Part shown: positions 32,243-40,313 of the stretch, piece by piece
Numbering within the stretch: the stretch's first letter is position 1
Layout: each line of letters starts with the position of its first letter
Assembly (NCBI RefSeq): GCF_016811235.1
Contig: NZ_JAFBID010000060.1
Span: forward strand, 1 to 40,313
Reading direction: 5' to 3'
Origin: Microvirga arabica
GTDB lineage: Bacteria > Pseudomonadota > Alphaproteobacteria > Rhizobiales > Beijerinckiaceae
Length of the DNA stretch: 40,313 nt
Position numbers and translations under genes: made by a program
Notes under the pieces: generated by a model
The model's database searches: none
What the model was told of the DNA's origin: nothing
Seen by the model: only the letters and a program-made list of their open reading frames with translations

Positions 32243-33069
32243 CGGATGCGGCTCTCGACCTCGTGCTGCGGCGGGACCGTGTCGTGGTCTTGGCCGCGCT
32301 CGGTGCCCTCGCAGCGCTAGCCTGGGCTTATGTCCTGTGGCTCGCCGCCGCGATGGATGGCAGTCATACGGCAATGACTGACATGTCCGGCATGGGAATG
32401 TCGGAAATGAATATGGCTGAAATGGCGGGACCGAGCCTGCGCGCCTGGGGCGCTACCGATTTCGGGTTCATGTTCGCCATGTGGGCCGTCATGATGGTCG
32501 GCATGATGCTGCCGTCTGCGGCTCCGATGGTCCTGATTTATGCGGGTGTGGCCCGTCAGGCTCAGGCTCGTCATAAGCCGTTTGCCGCCACGGCCTGGTT
32601 TGTGGGGGGCTACCTCCTCGCTTGGACGATCTTCGCTCTCGTTGCCACGCTGGTGCAATGGTCGCTTGAGCAAGCTCTCGTCCTGACCCCAATGATGAAA
32701 AGCGCGAGCACCGCTCTAGGTGGCGCGATCCTGATCGCTGCGGGCGTTTACCAGTGGACGCCGCTCAAGGATGCCTGCCTGTCGCAGTGCCAATCCCCGC
32801 TCCTCTTCATTCAGCGGCATGGCGGATTTCGCCGTGAGCCTCAGGCGGCGCTCAGGCTCGGGACGGAGCATGGTCTTTACTGCATTGGGTGCTGCTGGGC
32901 GCTGATGGCGTTGCTTTTCGTGGGTGGGGTGATGAATGTGCTGTGGATCACCGGCATCGCGATCCTTGTCCTCGTCGAAAAGCTCACCCCAGCGGGATGG
33001 TGGATAGCGCGGATCACTGGGGCAGCCTTCATAGGGGCCGGCGCTTGGCTCCTCGCCCTTGCGTTGTGA
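32239..33069 (+). CDS. DUF2182 metal-linked integral membrane protein
   Basis: 276 residues with about six or seven membrane segments. Notable are a Met-rich periplasmic-type loop (MTDMSGMGMSEMNMAEM, residues 46-62), the conserved FAMWAVMMVGMMLPSAAPM, the cysteine pair in KDACLSQCQSPLLF and GLYCIGCCWALMALLFVGG. This matches the DUF2182 family, often paired with DUF1326. A role in copper or other metal handling is inferred from Met and Cys residues only. Convergent with the AGCS gene. Confidence 0.88.
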   Translation: MTDAALDLVLRRDRVVVLAALGALAALAWAYVLWLAAAMDGSHTAMTDMSGMGMSEMNMAEMAGPSLRAWGATDFGFMFAMWAVMMVGMMLPSAAPMVLIYAGVARQAQARHKPFAATAWFVGGYLLAWTIFALVATLVQWSLEQALVLTPMMKSASTALGGAILIAAGVYQWTPLKDACLSQCQSPLLFIQRHGGFRREPQAALRLGTEHGLYCIGCCWALMALLFVGGVMNVLWITGIAILVLVEKLTPAGWWIARITGAAFIGAGAWLLALAL

Positions 33070-33182
33070 CGGAAAGGCTCTTCAGGACCTTCCCTGGAGG
33101 AGCTTCCGCTTTGGAGCCCCAAACTCACCTATGCGCAAAGTCTCCGATGCGCCAACGAGAGACGTTCGCCTTGGCCGTTGGG

Positions 33183-34598
<1,416 letters not shown>

Positions 34599-34837
34599 GG
34601 ACGATCCTTTCCAGGTAGGATGAACCGAAATCCGGCTACGCTCACCCAACGCGGTCATTCCGCTACCGTTCAATCCCCATGGGTCGCATTGGGATCCACG
34701 GCGTACCGTGGCCTCAGCTTCGATCCGATTGACCGAGTCGCCTTTGGCCCAATCCAGCAGAGTTGCTCCTGATTTGTTGAACAGATCGAGGCTTGAATGT
34801 GACCATGAACAGCCCGACGCTTAGCGCGGCATGTGCT

Positions 34838-34863
34838 GGAACGCCAAGCCAAGAGATCTGGTT
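34838..34863 (+). promoter_or_regulatory. Candidate EcfG-type promoter
   Basis: GGAAC (34838) and GGTTGTT (from 34860) are 17 bases apart, matching the general-stress pattern GGAAC-N16/17-xGTT. It lies about 60 bases before the small gene at 34924, a plausible distance. 34599-34923 holds no gene. Confidence 0.5.
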
Positions 34864-34923
34864 GTTTCGGCATCGGGTCGGCCAATCCAGAAGAGCCGCG
34901 CTCGAGGATGAGGAACTGACGCC

Positions 34924-35133
34924 ATGACTCACCGATTCGGGGTTGGCCAGCTTGTGCGGCCCAGGGAGCGTCTTCTCGAGAACACCGGGATCTACGAAAT
35001 CCTGCGCCTTCTGCCCTCCGGACCTGACGACGAGCCCCTCTATCGGATCAAGGCAGCGACCGGACCGATCCAGCGCGTCGTGCGGGAGGCCGATCTCGTG
35101 CCTGCCTCGGCTTCCTCGCAAGGGACGGGATGA
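34924..35133 (+). CDS. Small hypothetical protein
   Basis: 69 residues (MTHRFGVGQLVRPRERLLEN, YEILRLLPSGPDDEPLYRIK, RVVREADLVPA). Probably a compact beta barrel, like other small proteins with G-x-x-V-x-x and Y-R-I-K strands. GAGGAA lies before the ATG. Possibly stress-induced through the GGAAC promoter upstream. Confidence 0.65.
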   Translation: MTHRFGVGQLVRPRERLLENTGIYEILRLLPSGPDDEPLYRIKAATGPIQRVVREADLVPASASSQGTG

Positions 35134-35220
35134 GCGGGGGCTGTCATCGCTGCATCCGGTGAACCAGCGTTCACCTAGCCTGTTGTCCTTATGGCTGCCG
35201 TCAGGAGCGCCGGAGGTTTC

Positions 35221-35529
35221 ATGTTACTGAACCGGATCGTCTTGGCTGTCGTGGTCACGGCGCTCTTCTGTCTGGGCCCGGCCGGAGCGCAAGAGCGCAC
35301 CATCCGCGTCGGCGTGCCATCCGGCCCTCTGGTACAGCTCGTGCAGGTTCTGGCTCCTGCGCTTCCGGCCGAGAACGATATTGCCGTGGCAGCGATCGAG
35401 ATGAAAGCCACCGCCCCCTGTCAGGCTCGGGTGCGGATGCGGCTCTCCTTCCGAGCCGCCTTGCCGAAAGGCTCCAGCCGACAGGCCAAATGCCGTCCCG
35501 GACAGTCTTCTCGGGCGACGTCATTCTAG
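35221..35529 (+). pseudogene. Secreted binding-protein N-terminus, broken
   Basis: GGAGG before ATG at 35221 opens a good signal peptide (MLLNRIVLAVVVTALFCLGP, cut after AGA) and then ERTIRVGVPSGPLVQLVQVL. This resembles the first strand of ABC-type binding proteins, but after about 65 residues the frame turns non-protein-like. It overlaps a better frame at 35490, so a frameshift or deletion is likely. Confidence 0.5.
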
Positions 35530-35693
35530 TGGGGTCGCGCGCGGAGATGGCCCGCGTGCGGGGCTTAAAGGATATCAGAAAGGCCCTGCGCTGGATCGCC
35601 TCGGCGCGTGGAGCCTACATGTCCAGCAGCGCCGCGCTGGGCACGCGAGAGCTGGAGCTGTCCCTGTGGAGGAGCATCGGCGTCAATGTCCAG
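35490..35693 (+). pseudogene. Tungstate/molybdate-type binding protein fragment
   Basis: The frame reads FSGDVILVGSRAEMARVRGL, KDIRKALRWIASARGAYMSS and ALGTRELELSLWRSIGVN. It follows the TupA-like pattern N-D-F-V-I-V-G-x-x-x-D-x-A-x-x-x-G-x-x-D-A-x-x-A-x-x-x-I-A ... S-G-T-x-x-x-E-L-x-L-W-x-x-x-G. It may be the middle of the same protein that begins at 35221. It ends by running into a sigma-factor fragment. Confidence 0.45.
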
Positions 35694-35705
35694 ACTCGCT
35701 CGACA

Positions 35706-35861
35706 GGGACAATCAAGAGCCGGGTGAATCGGGCACGGAGCAGGCTCGCACAGATGCTGGCCGTCGAGCACGGGGAGGAGTTCAACCCGGACCCAAAATC
35801 AAGGCCGCGCTTCAGGGAATGTTTGGGACCTGACAGGATCCCTCCCCGTCGCCCCCCCTGA
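35706..35861 (+). pseudogene. EcfG-like sigma factor C-terminal fragment
   Basis: GTIKSRVNRARSRLAQMLAV is the recognition-helix end of region 4 in EcfG-type sigma factors, followed by EHGEEFNPDP. Everything before it belongs to a different protein, so this is a fusion relic. It is the half missing from the pseudogene at 3931-4110, though both need not come from one gene. Confidence 0.6.
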
Positions 35862-35885
35862 CGCTACATGCACAAGTCCCCAGCT

Positions 35886-36275
35886 CTACTCCTCCGCACC
35901 CACCAGTTCGTGAATGTGCCTGACAAGCGTCGCAGCATGGTAAGGCTTCGGCAGGAACCGGCCGTCGTCCGGGATCTCGTGAGGCTCGGGACGTGCGTAG
36001 CCTAACGAGATCAGGATCTGGACATGCGGCCAGCGGGCATGGACCTGCTCGGCCAGCTCCATGCCGTCCATGGAGCCGGGCATGTGCACGTCCGTGAACA
36101 GCACGAGGACCTCGTCCGAGCGCGCCTCCAGCACCTTGAGAGCCACATCCGCGTTGGCCGCCTCCAGTACCTGGAAGCCTGCCTCTTCCAGTTCGTCGGC
36201 GGCGGTCATCCGCACCAGCAGTTCGTCCTCGACGAGAAGAACGACAGGTGGATCGTTGGTCGTAACCAGCGTCAT
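35886..36275 (-). CDS. Single-domain response regulator
   Basis: 129 residues with all receiver residues: acidic pair in LLVEDELLVR, phospho-Asp62 in LFTDVHMPGSMDG, and Lys110 in FLPKPY. No output domain. It starts one base after the stop of the second regulator, so the two are translated together. It likely relays phosphate from the kinase encoded divergently. Confidence 0.9.
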   Translation of the reverse strand: MTLVTTNDPPVVLLVEDELLVRMTAADELEEAGFQVLEAANADVALKVLEARSDEVLVLFTDVHMPGSMDGMELAEQVHARWPHVQILISLGYARPEPHEIPDDGRFLPKPYHAATLVRHIHELVGAEE

Positions 36276-36276
36276 G

Positions 36277-36675
36277 TCACGTCACCGGAGGCTGTGGATC
36301 ATGAATGGCCTTCTCGGCTTGAACCAGCACGTCAAGCCCGCGCCAGGGCTTCGGCATGAAGGTGACGCACTCCGGCAGCTCCTCGGACACTGCGCCCGGA
36401 TCGCCGGAGGTGAGCACGACTCTGACTGTCGGCCAGAGCTTGCACGCGGCCCTGGCGAGTTGGACCCCGTCCATCTCTCCCGGCAGGCGCACGTCGGCGA
36501 ACATCATCGCCACCTCACCCCCACGTTCCTGGAGACAGTCCAGGGCCGCTTCCGCGCTCTCGACCTCGACGACCTCGAGGGGCGTCTCCTCCAGCAAGGC
36601 GCCTGCAAGCGCCCGGACATCGGAATCGTCCTCGACGATCAGCGCCAGATGCGGCTCAGGCTGAAGAGCGTTCAT
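36277..36675 (-). CDS. Single-domain response regulator
   Basis: GGGAGAA before ATG at 36675 gives 132 residues. Receiver motifs are LIVEDDSDVRALAGALLEET, Asp61 in MFADVRLPGEMDG, VVLTSGD and Lys109 in FMPKPW. It overlaps the NepR-like gene by 20 bases and is followed by another regulator. It resembles FixK/CheY-type stand-alone receivers rather than PhyR, which has a sigma-like domain. Confidence 0.9.
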   Translation of the reverse strand: MNALQPEPHLALIVEDDSDVRALAGALLEETPLEVVEVESAEAALDCLQERGGEVAMMFADVRLPGEMDGVQLARAACKLWPTVRVVLTSGDPGAVSEELPECVTFMPKPWRGLDVLVQAEKAIHDPQPPVT

Positions 36676-36853
36676 AGCCGTTCTCCCTGATTTCCATCTG
36701 GCGCAGGATGGCCACGAGCGGGTCTGGGACCGGTGCTTCGAGCACATCCCGATAAGTCTCGGCGAACGCACGCGCGATCATGAAGGTGGCGACATCCAGG
36801 TGGAGATCGTTGACATGGGGCAGGCGCACGTCGCCCGAGGCGTCGTGGGGCAT
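36656..36853 (-). CDS. nepR: NepR-like anti-sigma factor
   Basis: AAGGAG before ATG at 36853 gives 65 residues. The C-terminal ARAFAETYRDVLEAPVPDPL, VAILRQME follows the NepR consensus (I-x-x-x-L-R-x-x-Y-x-x-x-x-x-x-P-V-P-D-x-x-x-x-x-L-x-x-L) closely. NepR proteins sequester the general-stress sigma factor EcfG and are released by PhyR-P. No intact EcfG or PhyR is in the window. It heads an operon with two single-domain regulators. Confidence 0.7.
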   Translation of the reverse strand: MPHDASGDVRLPHVNDLHLDVATFMIARAFAETYRDVLEAPVPDPLVAILRQMEIRENGYERSSA

Positions 36854-36934
36854 CGGCACTCTCCTTAGGTTACTGATCTCGTGTGCCCGTCGCGGCGGCT
36901 CAGGCCGTCTGCGGGTTATCACATGTTAGTGAGA

Positions 36935-36959
36935 GGAACCGCTGACCCGGCGATGGGTT
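36935..36959 (+). promoter_or_regulatory. Candidate EcfG-type promoter for the GAF kinase
   Basis: GGAAC at 36935 is followed by 16 bases and GGTTT. This matches the general-stress consensus closely and lies 62 bases before the kinase start, on the correct strand. Confidence 0.5.
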
Positions 36960-37020
36960 TCAGCGTAACGGTAGAAAGGTTTCGTTGGCACGGACAGTTC
37001 AGCGCATTCCTTGCTCCTAA

Positions 37021-38283
37021 GTGACACAATGGCATAGGCTGGTTAAGGTGCCCCAAGACAAAGGGGACCCTACCGACGTGCCGACCGACTTTGAGGCGGA
37101 TCTTGCCGCCATCGACCGCATCCAAGCCGTGCCAACCATCTTGGAAGTCGTCTGCCGCACCACCGGCATGGGTTTTGCGGCCGTGGCCCGGGTGACTGAA
37201 GACCGTTGGATTGCCTGCGCGGTGCGCGATGACATCCAGTTCGGCCTCCAGCCCGGCGGCGAGCTGAAGCTCGAGACCACGATCTGTCACGAGATCCGGC
37301 AGGCGGGGAAAGAGGTCGTCATCGACCATGTGGCTGAGGACCAGACCTACTGCCGCCATCACACCCCGGCGATGTACGGCTTCCAGAGCTATATCTCGAT
37401 GCCGCTTGTCCTCGCGGACGGCTCCTTCTGGGGCACCCTCTGTGCCATCGATCCGCGTCCGGCCCGCCTGAATACTCCCGTAACGATCGGCATGTTCAAG
37501 CTGTTCGCCGAGCTGATCGGGTTTCATCTGCAAGCTGGTGAGCGCCTGGCAGCCAGTGAGGCTAACCTAGCCACGAGTGAGGCGGACCTTCTCGACGAGC
37601 GCAAGACCTCTGAGCTGCGGGAGCAGTTTATTGCAGTGCTGGGCCATGACCTGCGCAACCCCCTCGCCTCAATCGACGCCGGAGCCAAGATGCTACTGAG
37701 GGAGCCTCTGAGCCCGAAGGGAATGACGGTCGTCGATCTCGTTCAGAGCAGCGTGAAGCGGATGGCTGAGCTAATCGACAACGTGCTCGATTTCGCCCGT
37801 GGCCGCCTGGGAAGTGGCCTGACCCTTGAGCGTGACGCGCGCGTGCCGCTGGGCGAGGTGCTGGAGCAGGTTGTTGATGAGCTACGGGCTGCCTGGCCCG
37901 ACCGGCGGATTGAGACCCGGTTGGCTGTGACCAAGACGGTGAGCTGTGACCGTGCCCGCATCGCTCAATTGCTCTCGAACCTGGTGGCGAATGCCATTAC
38001 CCACGGCGCGAGTGAAGAAACAATCGTAGTTCATGCCTCCACCTTGGGCGGCAACTTCGAGCTCTCAGTTGCAAATCAGGGCGAGCCAATCCCTCCCGCC
38101 ACCATGAAGCGCCTGTTCCAACCGTTCTTCCGTGTAGCAGCGCGCCCAAGCCAGCAGGGACTGGGACTGGGGCTCTACATAGCCTGCGAGATTGCCCGCG
38201 CTCATGGCGGCTCGCTGGATGTGACCTCAGACCAAGAAGAGACACGGTTCACCTTCCGGATGCCGCTGGCTCAAGCGATCTGA
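37021..38283 (+). CDS. GAF-domain sensor histidine kinase
   Basis: 420 residues from GTG 37021; GTG 37048 (MPQDKGDP) is an equally possible start and neither has a strong ribosome site. Residues 35-175 are a GAF domain (VPTILEVVCRTTGMGFAAVA, AMYGFQSYISMPLVL, GTLCAIDPRPARLNTP). Residues 200-270 are a HisKA domain with His209 in FIAVLGHDLRNPLASI. Residues 290-415 are the ATPase with LLSNLVANAITHG and GLGLGLYIACEIARAHGG. No membrane segment: a cytoplasmic sensor. The partners are probably the two divergent single-domain regulators. Confidence 0.9.
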   Translation: MTQWHRLVKVPQDKGDPTDVPTDFEADLAAIDRIQAVPTILEVVCRTTGMGFAAVARVTEDRWIACAVRDDIQFGLQPGGELKLETTICHEIRQAGKEVVIDHVAEDQTYCRHHTPAMYGFQSYISMPLVLADGSFWGTLCAIDPRPARLNTPVTIGMFKLFAELIGFHLQAGERLAASEANLATSEADLLDERKTSELREQFIAVLGHDLRNPLASIDAGAKMLLREPLSPKGMTVVDLVQSSVKRMAELIDNVLDFARGRLGSGLTLERDARVPLGEVLEQVVDELRAAWPDRRIETRLAVTKTVSCDRARIAQLLSNLVANAITHGASEETIVVHASTLGGNFELSVANQGEPIPPATMKRLFQPFFRVAARPSQQGLGLGLYIACEIARAHGGSLDVTSDQEETRFTFRMPLAQAI

Positions 38284-38506
38284 GGGGCTCGTCGCACCAG
38301 GCGTTGGGCGGAATGCGCACTATCGGCTTTCGGGTCTGAGCGGCCTCGCAGCGGACACTGGTCCCATCTGTGTAGCCGGGTGCGCGGTGTGGACTGAAGG
38401 ATTGGGCCGGTGTCTCGCAGCCCGACGCTCACAGCCATGGGGTGGATCCTGAATGGTGGAAGCGGAACGGCGACGGGGCCGTTCCGTGACAATGCGAAGA
38501 AACGGA

Positions 38507-38962
38507 TCAGGCCTTGGCCTTGACTGGGAGCCGAAAGGGCGCCCCCAGCCGGTTGAACGCGTTCATGGCCGCAATCGTGATCGTGAGGTCCACGAGATCC
38601 TTGGGCGCGAAAGCCGCGCTTGCGGCCGCATAGGCCTCATCAGAGGCGTGCGTCTCGCTGACGAGCGTGACTTCCTCCGCCCACGCGAGCGCGGCGCGGT
38701 ACTTGTCGGGAAACAGGTGGGGCACCTCGGCCCAGACCGGAACGAGGGCGACCTTCTCGAACGGCATGGTGTCCAGGAGGTCCCGGGTGTGCAGGTCGAT
38801 GCAGTGGGCGCAGCCGTTGATCTGCGAAACCCGCAGGAAGACGAGGTGGATCAGTTCGTGGGGTAGGTCGGTGCCCGTGGTGATGTAATGGTGGATGCCG
38901 AAGAGGGCCTTCGCACCCTGCGGCGCCACCTCGTTCCAGACCAGCCGTTTGTTCTCGCTCAT
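38507..38962 (-). CDS. AhpD-like / carboxymuconolactone decarboxylase family protein
   Basis: 151 residues. The catalytic C-x-x-C-x-x-x-H lies in INGCAHCIDLHTRDLL (Cys51, Cys54, His58), as in alkylhydroperoxidase AhpD. AGAGG lies before the ATG. The gene is divergent from an ECF41 sigma factor, the standard context for this family, and has its own ECF41 promoter. The reaction is likely peroxide reduction or a related detoxification. Confidence 0.9.
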   Translation of the reverse strand: MSENKRLVWNEVAPQGAKALFGIHHYITTGTDLPHELIHLVFLRVSQINGCAHCIDLHTRDLLDTMPFEKVALVPVWAEVPHLFPDKYRAALAWAEEVTLVSETHASDEAYAAASAAFAPKDLVDLTITIAAMNAFNRLGAPFRLPVKAKA

Positions 38963-39009
38963 GATACGCCTCTATGTTCGGAACGCCGGAGATCGACGTT
39001 CGAAGCCAT

Positions 39010-39036
39010 GACGGGCCAAGCGGTCAGGGTGTGACA
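39010..39036 (-). promoter_or_regulatory. ECF41-type promoter for the AhpD-like gene
   Basis: Read on the minus strand: TGTCACA (complement of 39030-39036), exactly 16 bases, then CGTC (complement of 39010-39013). This is the published ECF41 target promoter form. It lies 47 bases before the gene start. Confidence 0.8.
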
Positions 39037-39068
39037 TGCCACCCAGCATTTCCGTTCAAAGCGGCCGA

Positions 39069-39095
39069 TGTCACATCCGGGCCCGTCCGATCGTC
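39069..39095 (+). promoter_or_regulatory. ECF41-type promoter for the sigma gene (autoregulation)
   Basis: TGTCACA (39069-39075), exactly 16 bases, then CGTC (39092-39095). It is identical in form to the promoter on the other strand at 39010-39036 and lies 42 bases before the sigma gene start, implying that the sigma factor activates its own gene. Confidence 0.8.
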
Positions 39096-39137
39096 TTATC
39101 CTCGGGTTCGGGATGCGCATGCGACGGGGAAGCGGAT

Positions 39138-40070
39138 ATGATCGGCGAGGAAACGGGGCGGACGGAGGCGATGGACGATCGGCGGACTACCGAGTTCGAA
39201 GCGGAGCGCAGGCGCCTGACACGCCTGGCCTATCGGATGATGGGCTCGCTCACCGAGGCGGAGGACGTCGTGCAGGACGCATGGCTGCGGTGGGTTGGGG
39301 TGGAGGGTGGCATTGGTTCGCCTCCCGCCTATCTCACCCGCATCGTCACACGCCTGTGCCTCGACCGACGCCGCTCCGCGCGGGCGCGGCGGGAAACCTA
39401 CGTCGGACCCTGGCTGCCAGATCCTCTCGTGGGTTCCGTGGAGCCGGACGAGACCGTCGCCGACGACGTCACGGTCACGTTGATGCTGGCCCTTGAGCGT
39501 CTGTCGCCTCTGGAGCGGGCCGCTTTCCTTCTCCATGACGTCTTCGACGTGCCGCTGACAGAAGTGGCCGTCACCCTCGACCGCGCGCCGGCGGCGGTTC
39601 GTCAGCTCGCGGCGCGCGCCCGCAAGCACGTGCAGACCGCACGTCCCCGCTTCACCGTCGCACCCGCGGATGCGGACCGGATCACCCGCGCCTTCTTCGC
39701 CGCGGCGCGCGACGGGGACGTGGCGGCGCTATCAGTGCTGCTGGCAAGGAATGTCGAGATCCATACCGATGGCGGCGGCAAGGTCCTTGCGTTCCGCAAT
39801 GTCATCCAGGGCGTCGAGCGGGCCCTGCGCCTTTTTGCCGGGCAGCGGCGCAAGGATGCCGTGCTGCCGACGCTGCTTCGTGTCGTCACCATCGACGGCC
39901 TACCAGGCTATGTCAGCTTCGATGGAGGCGGCGTGCTTCAGACAACCGCGCTCGACATCCGCGAGGACGGGATCGCCGCGATCTACATCGTCAAGAACCC
40001 GGACAAGCTGTCTCACGTGGCGGCAGAAGTGGACCTTGCAAAACGCATCGCGTCGATACCACCAGCTTGA
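39138..40070 (+). CDS. ECF41-family RNA polymerase sigma factor (SigJ-like)
   Basis: 310 residues from ATG 39138 (GGGGAA upstream). Region 2 has LTRLAYRMMGSLTEAEDVVQ, DAWLRW; region 4 has LERAAFLLHDVFDVPLTEVA and APAAVRQLAARARKHV. The linker carries WLPDPLV (92-98), and the SnoaL-like C-terminal domain carries DGGGK (211-215) and NPDKL (287-291). These three motifs are the marks of ECF41, in which the fused C-terminal domain both activates and restrains the sigma factor, with no separate anti-sigma. Confidence 0.93.
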   Translation: MIGEETGRTEAMDDRRTTEFEAERRRLTRLAYRMMGSLTEAEDVVQDAWLRWVGVEGGIGSPPAYLTRIVTRLCLDRRRSARARRETYVGPWLPDPLVGSVEPDETVADDVTVTLMLALERLSPLERAAFLLHDVFDVPLTEVAVTLDRAPAAVRQLAARARKHVQTARPRFTVAPADADRITRAFFAAARDGDVAALSVLLARNVEIHTDGGGKVLAFRNVIQGVERALRLFAGQRRKDAVLPTLLRVVTIDGLPGYVSFDGGGVLQTTALDIREDGIAAIYIVKNPDKLSHVAAEVDLAKRIASIPPA

Positions 40071-40150
40071 TGAGCTGTCTGAGTGACTGCGGCAACGCGG
40101 ATAATCGTTCGATAGGCGGCACACGTGGCTCGCTCACGGTCGAATGTCCG

Positions 40151-40256
40151 GGTTGGGTCATCCTCTGCCGATCCCCTGATCCCCAGGAACGCCCGGTATT
40201 CCTCGTGAGAGCAGACTTTGGGTCTACTTCCGAGAGGTGCCAGCACCCGACCTTCG
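40151..40256. repeat. Dispersed repeat, copy B
   Basis: Homologous to 31241-31346 in the same orientation (see that entry). It lies just after the sigma gene, in the gene-free end of the window. Minus-strand reading gives SRPKVCSHEEYRAFLGIRG. Confidence 0.6.
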
Positions 40257-40313
40257 CAGGGTGTTCAAAACCACCCTGAAACTTGGATGCAAACCCTTAG
40301 GCCGGCTTAACCT

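Overview
This is a high-GC window from an alphaproteobacterium, most likely of the Hyphomicrobiales and plausibly Methylobacteriaceae (a Microvirga-like genome). The order-level guess rests on MmgR/alpha-r8-type small RNAs, NepR-like anti-sigma proteins and GGAAC-type EcfG promoter candidates, a phasin fused to a hemerythrin-like domain, and Bug/TctC-type binding proteins. The genus is inference. There are no rRNA, tRNA, CRISPR or prophage genes. The many IS elements and broken genes suggest an accessory region or a large replicon that has been reshuffled repeatedly.

Layout. 1-2.2 kb is an IS graveyard: the TTG-started N-terminus of a TctC protein, a decayed serine recombinase, an IS110 head, a decayed IS6 transposase and one intact IS6-type element. 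2.2-5 kb holds a canonical MmgR-like sRNA, a weak NepR-like ORF, a dead ecfG-like gene and a secreted glycine-zipper-like protein. 5-10.1 kb is a catabolic cluster: two tartrate/malate dehydrogenase paralogues and a TctC binding protein, divergent from a GntR/FCD regulator, followed by a cupin. 10.3-13.4 kb carries an ABC-type binding protein, a Tat-exported metallo-beta-lactamase-fold enzyme and a Sco protein. 13.4-18.1 kb is more wreckage: an ornithine cyclodeaminase fragment, a truncated binding protein, an ISKra4-family element with passenger gene, a large inverted repeat and a recombinase tail.

18.1-20.6 kb holds small hypothetical genes, a second MmgR-like sRNA, a receiver lacking its phospho-acceptor, and a PilZ protein. 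21.0-23.6 kb is a tight five-gene operon (DUF899, small membrane protein, ArsR, SRPBCC, GST) behind a perfect 20-bp palindrome. 23.8-25.1 kb is an IS256 element with one nonsense codon. 25.2-31.2 kb contains small proteins, a possible third MmgR-like locus, the hemerythrin-phasin fusion, and a PAS-GAF-PAS-REC-LuxR regulator. 31.6-34.6 kb encodes the DUF1326/DUF2182 metal-linked pair and an AGCS amino-acid symporter. 34.8-38.3 kb has binding-protein and ecfG fragments, then a NepR / response-regulator pair divergent from a GAF histidine kinase. 38.5-40.1 kb is an ECF41 sigma-factor module with its AhpD-like target gene.

The strongest signals are the twin divergent ECF41 promoters (both exact TGTCACA-N16-CGTC), the MmgR-like sRNAs, the ArsR operon with its palindrome, and the stress-signalling module with an EcfG-type promoter. 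I see no large, clearly novel multi-gene system; the interest lies in regulatory DNA, small RNAs, domain fusions and genome decay.
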